Source of the DNA: Lachnospiraceae bacterium UBA7202
GTDB taxonomy: Bacteria; Bacillota; Clostridia; Lachnospirales; Lachnospiraceae
Direction: 5' to 3'
NCBI GenBank assembly: GCA_002490705.1
Contig: DKUO01000043.1
Span: 62,001 to 126,000, forward strand
DNA length: 64,000 bases
In this document: positions 52,939 to 62,879 of the stretch, piece by piece
Layout of the letters: the number at the start of each line of letters is the position of its first letter
How positions within the stretch are numbered: the stretch's first letter is position 1
Notes under the pieces: model-generated
Databases searched by the model: none
What the model was told of the DNA's origin: nothing
The model's input: the letters and a program-made list of their open reading frames with translations, nothing else
Translations under genes and position numbers: made by a program

Positions 52939-54144
52939 TTAGTTCTTCCCTCCGAGTAATCTCTTGACCGTCTTCTGCGGATTGAAATCCTCAATGTCGT
53001 CCGGCACATTCTGTCCGTAGGTCACGTAGGACAGAGAAGCCCCCGTGTAGAGCCTCAGATTCAGAAGATTTCCAAGCGTCGTCGTCTCGTCAAGTTTCGT
53101 AAAGATCAACTTGTAGTCCGCCATCTCCTTATAGGAATCCGCTATGCTGATCAGATCTCTGTATTTCGTTGTGGCGCTCAGAACCAGATGAACCTCCTTC
53201 TCAACAATATCGTCCACGGAATGTATAATATTGCGCATGTTATCTTTTTGCGTATTGTTCTGGTGGGAGTGTCCCGCCGTATCAATCATAATATAATCGT
53301 AGCCTTTAAAATCTTCAAGCGCCTTATTGATCTCCTCCACCGTATAAATCACGCGGAAAGGCACTTCCAGAATGTTGGCGTAGGTGCGCAGCTGCTCTGC
53401 AGCAGCGATCCGGTAGGTGTCCGCCGTCAGAAGGGCCACCTTTTTCTTTTCATCCACCCGGAACTTGGAAGCAATCTTGGCAATCGTCGTGGTCTTCCCT
53501 ACCCCTGTAGGCCCGATAAAGAACACCAGCTTGATCCCGCCGTTTGACGCCGGCTCAATACCGCTTGGCTTGCCGAACTTAAGAATCATCTTCTGATAGA
53601 TGTTGGCCAGCGCATAGTCGAAAGGCATGTTCGGCTTATTGATCAGCTCGATCTCGTCAATAATCTCCTGCGCATACTTTTCGTCCACCTCATTTTGCAG
53701 CATGGTGTCGTGCAGAAGGTGCATGAATTTGTCAGTCTCCGACTCCTCTTTTGGCTCCTCGGCCGCCTTCTCTTCCTTCTTTTCCTCCGGCTTTTGCAAC
53801 TGCTGTTCTAAAAGGGACTGCAAGCTGTCCAGTTTTTCCTCGATCGCGCTGTCCCTCTTTTCAATCGTTTCTATAACAGGTGCTTTTTTTTCGACTTTCT
53901 CTTCTTTCTCAATGTTCTGGCTGGATGCAATCACATTGTTGATCGCGGAAACCGCCGCCGTATACTTTTCGCTCTCCTCCTCAAGGGCCACCGTGACCTC
54001 CACCATGGGAGACTTTAAAAACGCGAAAAGGCCCTTGTTTTTCACGGGCTTTACGTTCATTACGACCACGCCTTCCCCCAATTCCTTTCTGGCGTTCTCG
54101 ATCGCTTCTTTCTCGGTTTTCGCTGTAAACTTCTTGATTATCAT
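52939..54144 (-). CDS. flhF: SRP-type GTPase FlhF
   Basis: 401 residues. A Lys/Glu-rich variable N-terminus (about 1-140) precedes the NG domains: P-loop GPTGVGKTTTIAKIASKF, DTYRIAAAEQLRTYANIL, DYIMIDTAGHSHQN and FTKLDETTTLGNLLNL. It recruits early flagellar parts to the assembly site. Start and flhA stop codon share one base. Confidence 0.97.
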   Translation of the reverse strand: MIIKKFTAKTEKEAIENARKELGEGVVVMNVKPVKNKGLFAFLKSPMVEVTVALEEESEKYTAAVSAINNVIASSQNIEKEEKVEKKAPVIETIEKRDSAIEEKLDSLQSLLEQQLQKPEEKKEEKAAEEPKEESETDKFMHLLHDTMLQNEVDEKYAQEIIDEIELINKPNMPFDYALANIYQKMILKFGKPSGIEPASNGGIKLVFFIGPTGVGKTTTIAKIASKFRVDEKKKVALLTADTYRIAAAEQLRTYANILEVPFRVIYTVEEINKALEDFKGYDYIMIDTAGHSHQNNTQKDNMRNIIHSVDDIVEKEVHLVLSATTKYRDLISIADSYKEMADYKLIFTKLDETTTLGNLLNLRLYTGASLSYVTYGQNVPDDIEDFNPQKTVKRLLGGKN

Positions 54145-56186
54145 TATGCTGTCACCATCCCAACAGACTGTAATTCAACGCTGGATTCCACTTCGTTGTA
54201 GGACACAACGACCAAATCCTTAAAGTAATCCTCCGTCAGCTTCTTAAAGTAAGCACGCACGATGGGGGATGTAATCACAATCGGCAGTTTGCCGAGATCT
54301 TCCAACTTCTTTACCTCCGTGCCCAGAGACTCCATAATCTCCTTGGTCTTGGCGGGGTCCAGCGTCAGATATGCGCCCTGCTCCGTCTGCTTAACGCTGG
54401 CCATAATCTCCTGCTCCAGTCTCGGGTCCAGGGTCACCACACTGGTGGTCTCATTGGCCGGGAAGAATTTCCCTGAAATCGCACGCTTCAAACTCTGTCT
54501 GACATACTCGGTCAGAATATCGGTATCTCTCGTGGTGGCCGCGTAATCCGCCAATGTCTCGAATATCGTAAGGAGATCCCTGATCGAAATTCCCTCCTTT
54601 AAAAGATTCTGCAATACCTTCTGTATCTCTCCGAGTCCAAGAAGCTTAGGCACAAGCTCCTCCACAAGAGACGGATTGCTCTCTTTTAAATTGTCCACCA
54701 GACTCTGCACATCCTGCCTTGTCAGAAGCTCCGAGATATACTGCCTGATAATCTCCGTCAGATGCGTTGCGATGATGGACGGCGGGTCAACCACCGTATA
54801 GCCCATACTCTCCGCCCGCTCCCTCTGTCCTTCCGTGATCCAGATTGCCGGCAGATGGAAGGACGGCTCAAAGGTCGGAATACCCGTGATCTCCTCCTCC
54901 ACATATCCGGGGTTCATAGCCATGTAATGGTCAAAGAGAATCTCGCCCTCGCTGACCTGTACCCCTTTTATTTTAATAATATATTGGTTTGGATTCAACT
55001 GTATGTTATCCCGCAGACGGATAATCGGCACAACCGTACCAAGCTCCAGCGCAATCTGCCTTCTGATCATAACCACGCGGTCCAGAAGATCGCCGCCCTG
55101 ATTGACGTCCGCCAGAGGAATGATGCCGTAGCCAAACTCCAATTCGATAGGGTCCACCTGCAAAAGGGAGGTAACATTTTCCGGCTGACGGATCTCCTCC
55201 GCCGCCGCTTCCTCCTCATCGGCCTCATGCTCGATCTCCGCCGTCTCAATCGTGCCTGCCATCACTCTGCCCACCACGATGAAGACCAGACCGAGTCCCA
55301 CAAACACCACCGGATTCAGCGGCGTGACAATACCGAGAAAGGCGAGGATCACGCCCACCAGATAGAGCACCTTGGGTACGCCGAAAAGCTGGCTGATCAG
55401 CACCGTACCAAAATCCGCCTCCTTGGAACCCTTGGTCACGAGAATACCTGTCGCAAGGGAAATTAACAGGGAAGGAATCTGGCTGACCAGGCCGTCACCG
55501 ATGGTCAGAATGGTGTATTTGTTAATCGCTTCTCCCACTTCCAGCCCCTGACGAATGATCCCGAAGGAAAGACCGCCCACGATATTGATAAAGGTGATAA
55601 TCAGGCCGGCTGTCGCGTCTCCCTTGACATACTTCACGGCACCATCCATAGAACCGAAGAAGCTGGCCTCTTCCTGAATCTTTTCACGGCGCTTTTTTGC
55701 CTCCTCGTCGGTGATCGCGCCCGTATTTAAGTCCGCGTCAATAGCCATCTGCTTACCCGGCATAGCGTCCAACGTAAATCTGGCAGTAACCTCCGCCACA
55801 CGCTCGGAACCTTTATTGATAATCATAAACTGCACGATAATCAGAATGATAAAGACCAGAACACCGATGACGATATCGCCGCCGCCCACATACTGACCGA
55901 AAGTCTGCACCACGTTACCGGCATCACCCTCGGTAAGAATCAAACGGGTGGAGGAAACGTTCAGGGCGATTCTGAAAATGGTCGTGAAGAGCAGAATCGT
56001 CGGGTAGAAGGACATATTCAGCACTTCGTTGGCAAACATACAGCCAAACATAACCGTAAAGGCAACCGCGATGTTACAAGCCAGAAGCACGTCCAAAAGT
56101 CCCGATTTGATCGGGACAATCAGCATGATAAACGCCGCCAGTAAATATAAGGCTACGCCCACATCCCCCAGTTTCAGCTTTGGCAC
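54144..56186 (-). CDS. flhA: flagellar export gate protein FlhA
   Basis: 680 residues. Eight N-terminal membrane helices contain the family loop MPGKQMAIDADLNTGAI. A cytoplasmic domain from about residue 340 includes DPIELEFGYGIIPLAD, PSIIATHLTEIIRQY and VPKLLGLGEIQKVLQNLL. It energises export and docks chaperone complexes. Confidence 0.98.
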   Translation of the reverse strand: MPKLKLGDVGVALYLLAAFIMLIVPIKSGLLDVLLACNIAVAFTVMFGCMFANEVLNMSFYPTILLFTTIFRIALNVSSTRLILTEGDAGNVVQTFGQYVGGGDIVIGVLVFIILIIVQFMIINKGSERVAEVTARFTLDAMPGKQMAIDADLNTGAITDEEAKKRREKIQEEASFFGSMDGAVKYVKGDATAGLIITFINIVGGLSFGIIRQGLEVGEAINKYTILTIGDGLVSQIPSLLISLATGILVTKGSKEADFGTVLISQLFGVPKVLYLVGVILAFLGIVTPLNPVVFVGLGLVFIVVGRVMAGTIETAEIEHEADEEEAAAEEIRQPENVTSLLQVDPIELEFGYGIIPLADVNQGGDLLDRVVMIRRQIALELGTVVPIIRLRDNIQLNPNQYIIKIKGVQVSEGEILFDHYMAMNPGYVEEEITGIPTFEPSFHLPAIWITEGQRERAESMGYTVVDPPSIIATHLTEIIRQYISELLTRQDVQSLVDNLKESNPSLVEELVPKLLGLGEIQKVLQNLLKEGISIRDLLTIFETLADYAATTRDTDILTEYVRQSLKRAISGKFFPANETTSVVTLDPRLEQEIMASVKQTEQGAYLTLDPAKTKEIMESLGTEVKKLEDLGKLPIVITSPIVRAYFKKLTEDYFKDLVVVSYNEVESSVELQSVGMVTA

Positions 56187-56204
56187 CGCAGGTCACCTCC
56201 TTTC

Positions 56205-57317
56205 CTAGACTTTTCCCTGCAAGTGATAGACAAACGCTAACACCTCCGCCACCGCCTGATACAGCTCCGGCGGCACTACGCTGCCCACATCCACATTGGC
56301 GTAGAGCATACGGGCTAACGGTTTGTTCTCCACAATTTCTATATGGTTTTCTTTCGCTACATCCTTAATCTTCTGCGCCAGATAATCGGCGCCTTTCGCC
56401 ACCACATAGGGGGCGTCATACACTTCCGGCTCATACTTGATCGCCACCGCAAAGTGGGTCGGGTTCGTGATAACCACATCCGCCTCGGGAAGCTGCTGCA
56501 TCATACGGCGTCTGGAAGCCTCCATCATCCTCTGACGCTGTTTGCCCTTAATCTGCGGGTCACCTTCCTGATTCTTGTACTCGTCCTTGACCTCCTGCTT
56601 GGTCATCTTCATGTCGTTTTTGAACTTGATCTTCTGATAGGCAAAATCCAAAGCGGCAATCAACATATAGAACAGGGCTATCCTGATGCCCAGATTGATC
56701 ACCAGCATTCCTACCTGTGCAATTCCCTGATTCAGGGAGATATCATAAAGCTGATAGATCGGCGGCATGTTTTTTTTCAGATAATCATACACCACATAGC
56801 CGATCAGCGTCAATTTCAAGACCGATTTTACCAGCTCCATCAGCGAATTTTTGGAAAAAATCCTCTTAAAGCCATTCACCGGATTGAGCTTGTTAAATTT
56901 CGGCTGTAAAGGCTTTCCGGTAATCTTCCACTTGACCTGTAGGAGATTCGTGATAAAAGCCACCAAAAATCCCACAATCAAAAACGGGGCAATCACCTGC
57001 AAAATTCTGATCAGGCTCGACACAAAGAGCATCCGGAAGGTTTGTTCCTGAACATGTCCATCATAGAGCTTCGCATACTCCGGGATTCGGGAATAAAGGT
57101 TGTAGATATTTCCCACAAAAACCGTTCCAATATACTCGACAAAGAAACGGAGCATGAGAAAGGCGGCAAGCATCTCAAACGCACTGGTTACCTCTTTGCT
57201 CTTGGCCACCTGTCCTTCTTTTCGGGCGTCCTCCAGCTTTTTACTGGTAGGCTCTTCCGTTTTTTCTCCGCCCGGGCCATCCTTAGCGAAGAACTGGAGA
57301 TTATACTGTAAAATCAA
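56205..57317 (-). CDS. flhB: flagellar export switch protein FlhB
   Basis: 370 residues. An N-terminal basic segment (EEPTSKKLEDARKEGQVAKS), four membrane helices and a cytoplasmic domain with the self-cleaving NPTH motif in VVITNPTHFAVAIKYEP. It sets export specificity from hook to filament. It overlaps fliR by four bases. Confidence 0.98.
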   Translation of the reverse strand: MILQYNLQFFAKDGPGGEKTEEPTSKKLEDARKEGQVAKSKEVTSAFEMLAAFLMLRFFVEYIGTVFVGNIYNLYSRIPEYAKLYDGHVQEQTFRMLFVSSLIRILQVIAPFLIVGFLVAFITNLLQVKWKITGKPLQPKFNKLNPVNGFKRIFSKNSLMELVKSVLKLTLIGYVVYDYLKKNMPPIYQLYDISLNQGIAQVGMLVINLGIRIALFYMLIAALDFAYQKIKFKNDMKMTKQEVKDEYKNQEGDPQIKGKQRQRMMEASRRRMMQQLPEADVVITNPTHFAVAIKYEPEVYDAPYVVAKGADYLAQKIKDVAKENHIEIVENKPLARMLYANVDVGSVVPPELYQAVAEVLAFVYHLQGKV

Positions 57318-58093
57318 ATCATCCCCTCCACAAAGGATACGATCATCCTCTTCATCTGTTCAAAGATATTGTCCGCCAAAGACGGCAGCATACGCACCGA
57401 CAAAAAGAGGATTCCAAGCCCCACCAACACCTTAAACTGCATACCGACGGCAAACATGTTAAGCTGCGGGGACACCTTGGCGAGTACGCCAAGCACACAG
57501 TTCAAAAAAATCATGGCACAAAAGATCGGCAGGATAATACGGAACCCTATCACTATATAATCGCTCAAAAACAAAAGCACGGATTCCATCAGCGCCTCAC
57601 TCCTAAAAACCGCGCCATTGATCGGAATTAAGGTAAAGGTATCTACCAGCGCACCCAGAAGATACTGGTATAAACCTGAAATAATCATAAAAAGCGTAAA
57701 AATGTACTGATAAAACACACCGGTAAAAGTTGCCTGCTCTCTGGTTGTCGGATCAATCAGGGAGACCATGGAAAGACCGATCTCCATATCCGCGATGCTT
57801 CCGGCAAAGGAAGTCACGGTAGTGCATATCTGTGCGCCCCAGCCAATCACAAAGCCTGTCAGAGCCTCCTTCATCACAATCAGCGCGTACCCAAACAGGG
57901 AATTATAAACCACTTCATTGTGATCCACAGCCTGATAAATCAGGTAGGCCAGAAAGATGCTGAAACCAATTTTCACTCTATGCGGCACATTTGACATGCT
58001 GAAAAACGGAGCAACATACACGAAGCAGCTGATCCGCACCAGAATCAACAGAAAATATTCCAAATCTGCATAACTAAAGCTGATATCTAACAT
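57314..58093 (-). CDS. fliR: flagellar export gate protein FliR
   Basis: 259 residues with about six membrane helices and family stretches such as LILVRISCFVYVAPFFS and GFVIGWGAQICTTVTSFAG. It is part of the FliPQR gate and coupled to flhB by an ATGA overlap. Confidence 0.96.
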   Translation of the reverse strand: MLDISFSYADLEYFLLILVRISCFVYVAPFFSMSNVPHRVKIGFSIFLAYLIYQAVDHNEVVYNSLFGYALIVMKEALTGFVIGWGAQICTTVTSFAGSIADMEIGLSMVSLIDPTTREQATFTGVFYQYIFTLFMIISGLYQYLLGALVDTFTLIPINGAVFRSEALMESVLLFLSDYIVIGFRIILPIFCAMIFLNCVLGVLAKVSPQLNMFAVGMQFKVLVGLGILFLSVRMLPSLADNIFEQMKRMIVSFVEGMI

Positions 58094-58126
58094 AAAACTG
58101 CTTTCCCGCCGCCGTGTGCCGTCTCT

Positions 58127-58396
58127 TTATCTGACATACAGATTAAAATCTGTCCAGAGACCCGTCATGAACTCTACCATGTTATTCAAAATCCAGTGCC
58201 CCGCTAACATCAACACAAGGAAAATTGCCAGCACCTTCGGCACAAAAGTAAGCGTCTGCTCCTGAATGGACGTCACCGTCTGGAAGATACTCACAAGCAG
58301 ACCCACGCATAGAGACACCAGAAGCATCGGCGCCGCGCACTTGATAATGGTAAAAATAGCCTGTTCGGCGATGACTGTCACGTCATTGGTTGTCAT
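58127..58396 (-). CDS. fliQ: flagellar export gate protein FliQ
   Basis: 89 residues from the ATG at 58396 (AAAGGG upstream). A GTG three codons earlier is less likely. Two membrane helices flank VSIFQTVTSIQEQTLTFVPK, the typical loop. Confidence 0.96.
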   Translation of the reverse strand: MTTNDVTVIAEQAIFTIIKCAAPMLLVSLCVGLLVSIFQTVTSIQEQTLTFVPKVLAIFLVLMLAGHWILNNMVEFMTGLWTDFNLYVR

Positions 58397-58430
58397 ACCC
58401 CACACCCTTTCGCAAAATCGCGCAGCTAAC

Positions 58431-59333
58431 TCAGTAGTAGAAAGTCTCCACCACGCCCTTGATCACCAGATACCATCCGTCTGCCAGCACAAAAAGCAGA
58501 ATCTTGAACGGCATGGAAATCGTGGTCGGCGGCAGCATCATCATACCCATACTCATCAGGGTGGAGGCTACCACCATGTCAATCACAATAAATGGAATAT
58601 ATATCAGGAAACCGATGATAAACGCCTGTCTGAGCTCGTTGATAATAAACGCGGGCACCAGCACGCTGATCGGTATGTCGTCTAATTCACCATTCCACTC
58701 GGTACGGCTCAAATCCATAAAAAAGTTTACATCACTCTTCTGTGTCTGTCCGTACATGAACTGTCTGATTGGCGCAGCCGCAGCCGTAAGAGCCTCCTCC
58801 TGCGTCAACTCGCCCGCCTCAAAAGGCAGAACCGCTTCCGTATAAACCGCCGTCAGCGTAGGCTGCATAATATAGAAGGTTAAAAACAGGGCTATGCCGA
58901 TCAAAACCGTGTTCGGCGGAGCCGTCTGTGTGTTTAATGCCTGCCTCGTAAAATGGAGTACAATAATAATCCTCGTAAACGAGGTTAACATAATAATCAA
59001 TGACGGTGCAATAGCAATCAAGGTAAGGATCAGCAAAATCCGCAGCGCACCGTTCACGCTGCCATTACCATTGTTGTATGTAACCGTCACCGTATTGGCG
59101 ATATTCATTTCAGCCAGATCATCGGCATTGTCCGATGCACCGGGAGGGTCAATGTTTGTCCTCTCATTGGAGGTGCCCGTGAGATTGGAGTCCCGGTAAG
59201 GAGTGTCTGTCACCGCAGTTGATACATTGTCCGTAGCGAAAGCGGTTTCCCCCCAACTAAGATACAATATGCCTGCCACCATCAGCAGGCATATTAATTT
59301 TGCCAAATGATATCCGGAAAAATATTTCTTCAT
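58431..59333 (-). CDS. fliP: flagellar export gate protein FliP
   Basis: 300 residues. An N-terminal signal-like helix and a Thr/Asn-rich stretch precede the core: LTLIAIAPSLIIMLTSFTRI, LHFTRQALNTQTAPPN and the late MGMMMLPPTTISMPFK. Longer than enteric FliP because of the extended N-terminus. Its ATG overlaps the fliO end by four bases. Confidence 0.97.
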   Translation of the reverse strand: MKKYFSGYHLAKLICLLMVAGILYLSWGETAFATDNVSTAVTDTPYRDSNLTGTSNERTNIDPPGASDNADDLAEMNIANTVTVTYNNGNGSVNGALRILLILTLIAIAPSLIIMLTSFTRIIIVLHFTRQALNTQTAPPNTVLIGIALFLTFYIMQPTLTAVYTEAVLPFEAGELTQEEALTAAAAPIRQFMYGQTQKSDVNFFMDLSRTEWNGELDDIPISVLVPAFIINELRQAFIIGFLIYIPFIVIDMVVASTLMSMGMMMLPPTTISMPFKILLFVLADGWYLVIKGVVETFYY

Positions 59334-59716
59334 TCGTCTCGCCCGTCTTCTTTTTCCAGGATTCTTTCTTTCTGAATTTTCGCAAGTACGTCCTTAAAAC
59401 CGAGCGCACTTCCAGTAGACCCCTCGGGAAAATCCAAATCTTCCTCGGGAATCTCTGATAACATTGTAACAGTATCTTTGCAAACTGCAAGTGCCAAATA
59501 CTTCCGCCCAATCCGGACAATCTGCACATACTTGTTGTTTGACAGCCGAAGCGCCTCAACAAGCTCCATATTTTTTCCGACAGACCTGCCTTTCTGATAG
59601 CCGCCGATCCACTTCGTGACGAACGCAGTGACAGCCAGCACAAAGACAAACAGAAGCAGAACTGTTACAAACTGTACATAGGAGTCAGTTCTTCTCTCAG
59701 ATAACGCAAGAAGCAT
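59330..59716 (-). CDS. fliO: FliO-like flagellar assembly protein
   Basis: 128 residues, one membrane helix (about 15-36) and a small beta-rich cytoplasmic domain (KNMELVEALRLSNNKYVQIVRIGRKYLALAV), as in FliO/FliZ, the factor that helps the FliP ring form. It starts on the last base of cheY and overlaps fliP. Called from size, topology and place as much as from sequence. Confidence 0.88.
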   Translation of the reverse strand: MLLALSERRTDSYVQFVTVLLLFVFVLAVTAFVTKWIGGYQKGRSVGKNMELVEALRLSNNKYVQIVRIGRKYLALAVCKDTVTMLSEIPEEDLDFPEGSTGSALGFKDVLAKIQKERILEKEDGRDE

Positions 59717-60078
59717 TAACCCACGACCTTTTTAACAGCCTCTAATACACGGTCCGCCTGGAAAGGTTTTACGATGAAATCCTTGGCTCCGGACTGAATG
59801 GATTCGATAACCATAGCCTGCTGACCCATAGCGGAACACATAATAACCATAGCTCCGGGATCGCCCTCTTTGATCTTCTTGAGCGCCTGGATTCCATCCA
59901 TCTCCGGCATTGTGATATCCATCAGTACGAGATCAGGCTTAAGTTCGTTGTATTTCTCAACTGCCTTGGCACCGTTCTCCGCCTCGCCTGCCACGTTATA
60001 GCCGTTCTTGGTCAGGATATCCTTGATCATCATTCGCATAAACGCTGCATCATCACATACTAAAATATTTTTTGCCAT
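59716..60078 (-). CDS. cheY: chemotaxis response regulator CheY
   Basis: 120 residues of a stand-alone receiver: D9/D10, phospho-acceptor D54 in LVLMDITMPEMDG, Ser in VIMCSAMGQQAMV and Lys in DFIVKPFQ. CheY-P binds FliM and FliY, encoded just upstream. Confidence 0.98.
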   Translation of the reverse strand: MAKNILVCDDAAFMRMMIKDILTKNGYNVAGEAENGAKAVEKYNELKPDLVLMDITMPEMDGIQALKKIKEGDPGAMVIMCSAMGQQAMVIESIQSGAKDFIVKPFQADRVLEAVKKVVG

Positions 60079-60098
60079 GTCTCTTCTCCTATCACATA

Positions 60099-61301
60099 TT
60101 ATTTGATAATTTCGGTTACCCGAATACCAAAGCTTTCCTCGATTACTACTACCTCGCCCTTCGCCACAAACTTACCGTTTACCAGAACATCTATGGGCTC
60201 ACCGGCGATTTTATCCAATTCAATGATGGTTCCCGGTGCGAAATCCAAAATCTCTGAAATGGATTTGGACGTTCTTCCCAGTTCCACCGTTACTTCCAAC
60301 GGTACATCCTTGATCAGTTCAATATTTTCCTGACTTTGCATGGGATTGAAATCTCCGGCAAAACTCTGGAACTGAACAGGCTGCGCATTCATATTAGGCT
60401 GCATCGCCATCTGCGGCATCATCTGCATTTGGGGCATCATCTGCATCTGTGGCATTCCCATCTGCGGCATCATCTGCATCTGGCTCATATCCATCTGGGG
60501 CGTCTGCATTGGCTGTGCCTGCGGCATCGGCTGCGGAGCCGGTGCAGGCGCCGGAGTCGGGGCGGGTGCTGCTGCGGGAGCAGGCGCCGGAGCTTCTTCC
60601 TCCTGATTCACGATGAAGGAGTCGTAAACATCCTTTGCAAAGTCTACCGGATACAGCTGCATGATGGTGGAATCCACCAGCTCATCAATCTGCATTCTGA
60701 AGGAGATTTTTACAAACGTTCCTTCCAGGAAATCCGCGATATCGCCGCCTGATTTAAATGCTGTCAGGTCTACCAGACTTGCTTCCGGCGGGCTGATATC
60801 GATCATCTTTCCAAACATGGTGGAAAGTGCGGTAGACGAAGCCCCCATCATCTGGTTCATCGCCTCTGAGATCGCGGAGAGATGCAGTTCCCCCAGCTCG
60901 CCATCCGTATTGCTGCCATCGCCGCCCATCATCAGGTCGGTGATGATCTTTACATCATGCTCTTTTAAGATCATGATATTCGATCCGTCCAACCCCTGTG
61001 TATACTTAATCAGAATAAATACGCAGGGCTTCTCGTAATCTTCCAGAACATTCTTCCAGGTCGCCATTCTAACGACCGGCGTCGTGATGTTAACTTTTCG
61101 GTTTACAACTGAAAACAGAGTGGTCGCAGATGCGCCCATGCTGATATTTGCCACTTCGCCGATGGCGTCTTTTTCTGCATCCGTCAACAGTGTATCATCT
61201 GCATCCGGCCCATCAAAGGATGACGCGCCCGCATCGCCAGCCGACTCGTCATCGCCGTTTAAAAGCGCGTTGATTTCATCCTGTGATAACATTCCGTCCA
61301 T
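60099..61301 (-). CDS. fliY: motor switch protein and CheY-P phosphatase FliY
   Basis: 400 residues. N-terminal CheY-binding motif LSQDEINALL, then two CheC-type phosphatase signatures (DAIGEVANISMGASATTL; LSAISEAMNQMMGASSTAL). A Pro/Ala-rich and then Met/Gln-rich linker (about 230-315, repeated QMQMMPQM units) follows. The C-terminal SpoA domain (DVPLEVTVELGRTSKSISEI) builds the C-ring. It follows fliM after four bases. Confidence 0.97.
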   Translation of the reverse strand: MDGMLSQDEINALLNGDDESAGDAGASSFDGPDADDTLLTDAEKDAIGEVANISMGASATTLFSVVNRKVNITTPVVRMATWKNVLEDYEKPCVFILIKYTQGLDGSNIMILKEHDVKIITDLMMGGDGSNTDGELGELHLSAISEAMNQMMGASSTALSTMFGKMIDISPPEASLVDLTAFKSGGDIADFLEGTFVKISFRMQIDELVDSTIMQLYPVDFAKDVYDSFIVNQEEEAPAPAPAAAPAPTPAPAPAPQPMPQAQPMQTPQMDMSQMQMMPQMGMPQMQMMPQMQMMPQMAMQPNMNAQPVQFQSFAGDFNPMQSQENIELIKDVPLEVTVELGRTSKSISEILDFAPGTIIELDKIAGEPIDVLVNGKFVAKGEVVVIEESFGIRVTEIIK

Positions 61302-61305
61302 GCTC

Positions 61306-62286
61306 TTATTCCCCCTCTCTGATTACCGAAGTGACTCTCACAGCATTTTTGTCCCTGCTGGTACCGGGAAGGGCGGTAAATTTCTTGATATTGCCCACAT
61401 ACACTGTAAGATCCTGTTCGACCTCGGTATCTAGTCGTATAATGTCGCCGCGCTGCAAATTCACAAAGTCGGTGACCGATATGCTCGTCTTGCCCAGTAC
61501 CGCCTTGACAGGAACATCCACTCTCCTGACGAGGGCCTCGATATACTCCTCGAAATCTTCGTCGTCCATCTCCTGCATATTCGCATACCAGAACTTTGTA
61601 TTGAGCTTATCCATGACGCTCTCCAACGTAAAGAAGGGGAGACATACATTCATAAATCCTTCCACCTCGCCTATTTTCATATTCAAGGTGACTATGGCAA
61701 TCATATCGTTCGGGGCGATAATCTGTGCGAACTGGGAGTTGGTCTCAATTCTCTCCAAAACCGGATTGATCTCCACCACATTCTTCCACGGTTCCCGCAT
61801 CAGCTGCATGCAGACCACCATCATTTTCTCTATGATTGTCATTTCAATTTCGGTGAATTCCCTCGTCTTTTCCAGCGAATCCCCCGCGCCGCCCAGCATT
61901 CTGTCTATCATGGCAAATCCCAGCTGAGACGCCAGCTCTATCAAAATCGTTCCGCCAAGCGGATGAAAATTTACGATTCCCAAGATAACCGGATTGGAAA
62001 GGGAGTTGGAAAACTCCGAGAATATAACCGTCTCGGAACTTGTCACCGATACCTGCACGGTCTTTCTCAGGTGCACCTGCATACTCGTAGAGAGCAGCCG
62101 CCCGTAATGTTCATATATAATTTCCAGTGTGCGCAGATGTTCTTTCGAGAACTTAGTCGGCCTTTTAAAGTCGTAATCCCTAACCTGCTTATCATCAGCG
62201 CCATTCAGTTCATCCGTGTCCAGTTCGCCGCTGCTCAAGGCGGCCAACAGATTATCTATCTCACTTTGCGATAGTACCTCTCCCAC
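61306..62286 (-). CDS. fliM: flagellar motor switch protein FliM
   Basis: 326 residues. N-terminal CheY-P motif LSQSEIDNLL, middle CheC-like domain (HPLGGTILIELASQLGFAMI, then DRMLGGAG) and C-terminal SpoA domain (VPVKAVLGKTSISVTDFVNL). Sets rotation direction in the C-ring. Confidence 0.98.
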   Translation of the reverse strand: MGEVLSQSEIDNLLAALSSGELDTDELNGADDKQVRDYDFKRPTKFSKEHLRTLEIIYEHYGRLLSTSMQVHLRKTVQVSVTSSETVIFSEFSNSLSNPVILGIVNFHPLGGTILIELASQLGFAMIDRMLGGAGDSLEKTREFTEIEMTIIEKMMVVCMQLMREPWKNVVEINPVLERIETNSQFAQIIAPNDMIAIVTLNMKIGEVEGFMNVCLPFFTLESVMDKLNTKFWYANMQEMDDEDFEEYIEALVRRVDVPVKAVLGKTSISVTDFVNLQRGDIIRLDTEVEQDLTVYVGNIKKFTALPGTSRDKNAVRVTSVIREGE

Positions 62287-62325
62287 GAAAAGTTCACCTC
62301 CTGTGGTTCTTATTCCTTCTCAATA

Positions 62326-62850
62326 CTATCCAAACATGATGTCACCGAACGACACGTTATAGATAAACCTTGTGGAATCGAACATAGTCTGTAATCTGTC
62401 AAGAATCTCTTCTTTGACCTTTTCCTGATTATCCCGCACTTCCTCCATGGTATACTGGGCAAAAACACTGTTGATTTGATCTTTCATCAGCCCTTCCATC
62501 GTGCCCAGCTTTTCAGCGGAACCATACTCCTTATACCCATCTGCCTTGGTGTCGATTGACAAGGTAACCGAAACAACGCAGTAGTGATCCTTCTCATCAC
62601 CCTCAGTCTTTTTCAGCGGGATTGTCATTGTCTCCGCAAAGGAATAGGTCTCCGTGTCCGCCATGGAGACGGTCGCAGTCGGCCCCGCCGTACCGGATGA
62701 CAACTCCAGATTTGTGGCCATGGCAATATCGTCCACCAGCGCGGCTGTCTTCCTGGAAGCGCCCACCACACTGAACATCATGATGGCGGTCAAAGCAATA
62801 TTGACAATCAACAGCGCCAGAATAATTACGGAAATCAGATTCTTCTTCAT
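62326..62850 (-). CDS. fliL: FliL-like basal-body protein
   Basis: 174 residues. One N-terminal membrane helix (about 5-28), a linker, and a beta-rich extracytoplasmic domain ending in DRLQTMFDSTRFIYNVSFGDIMFG. FliL proteins support the stator. It sits between motB and fliM, the usual FliL slot. Confidence 0.88.
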   Translation of the reverse strand: MKKNLISVIILALLIVNIALTAIMMFSVVGASRKTAALVDDIAMATNLELSSGTAGPTATVSMADTETYSFAETMTIPLKKTEGDEKDHYCVVSVTLSIDTKADGYKEYGSAEKLGTMEGLMKDQINSVFAQYTMEEVRDNQEKVKEEILDRLQTMFDSTRFIYNVSFGDIMFG

Positions 62851-62879
62851 AGCTTTTGTCTTCTCCTTCTACACACAAG

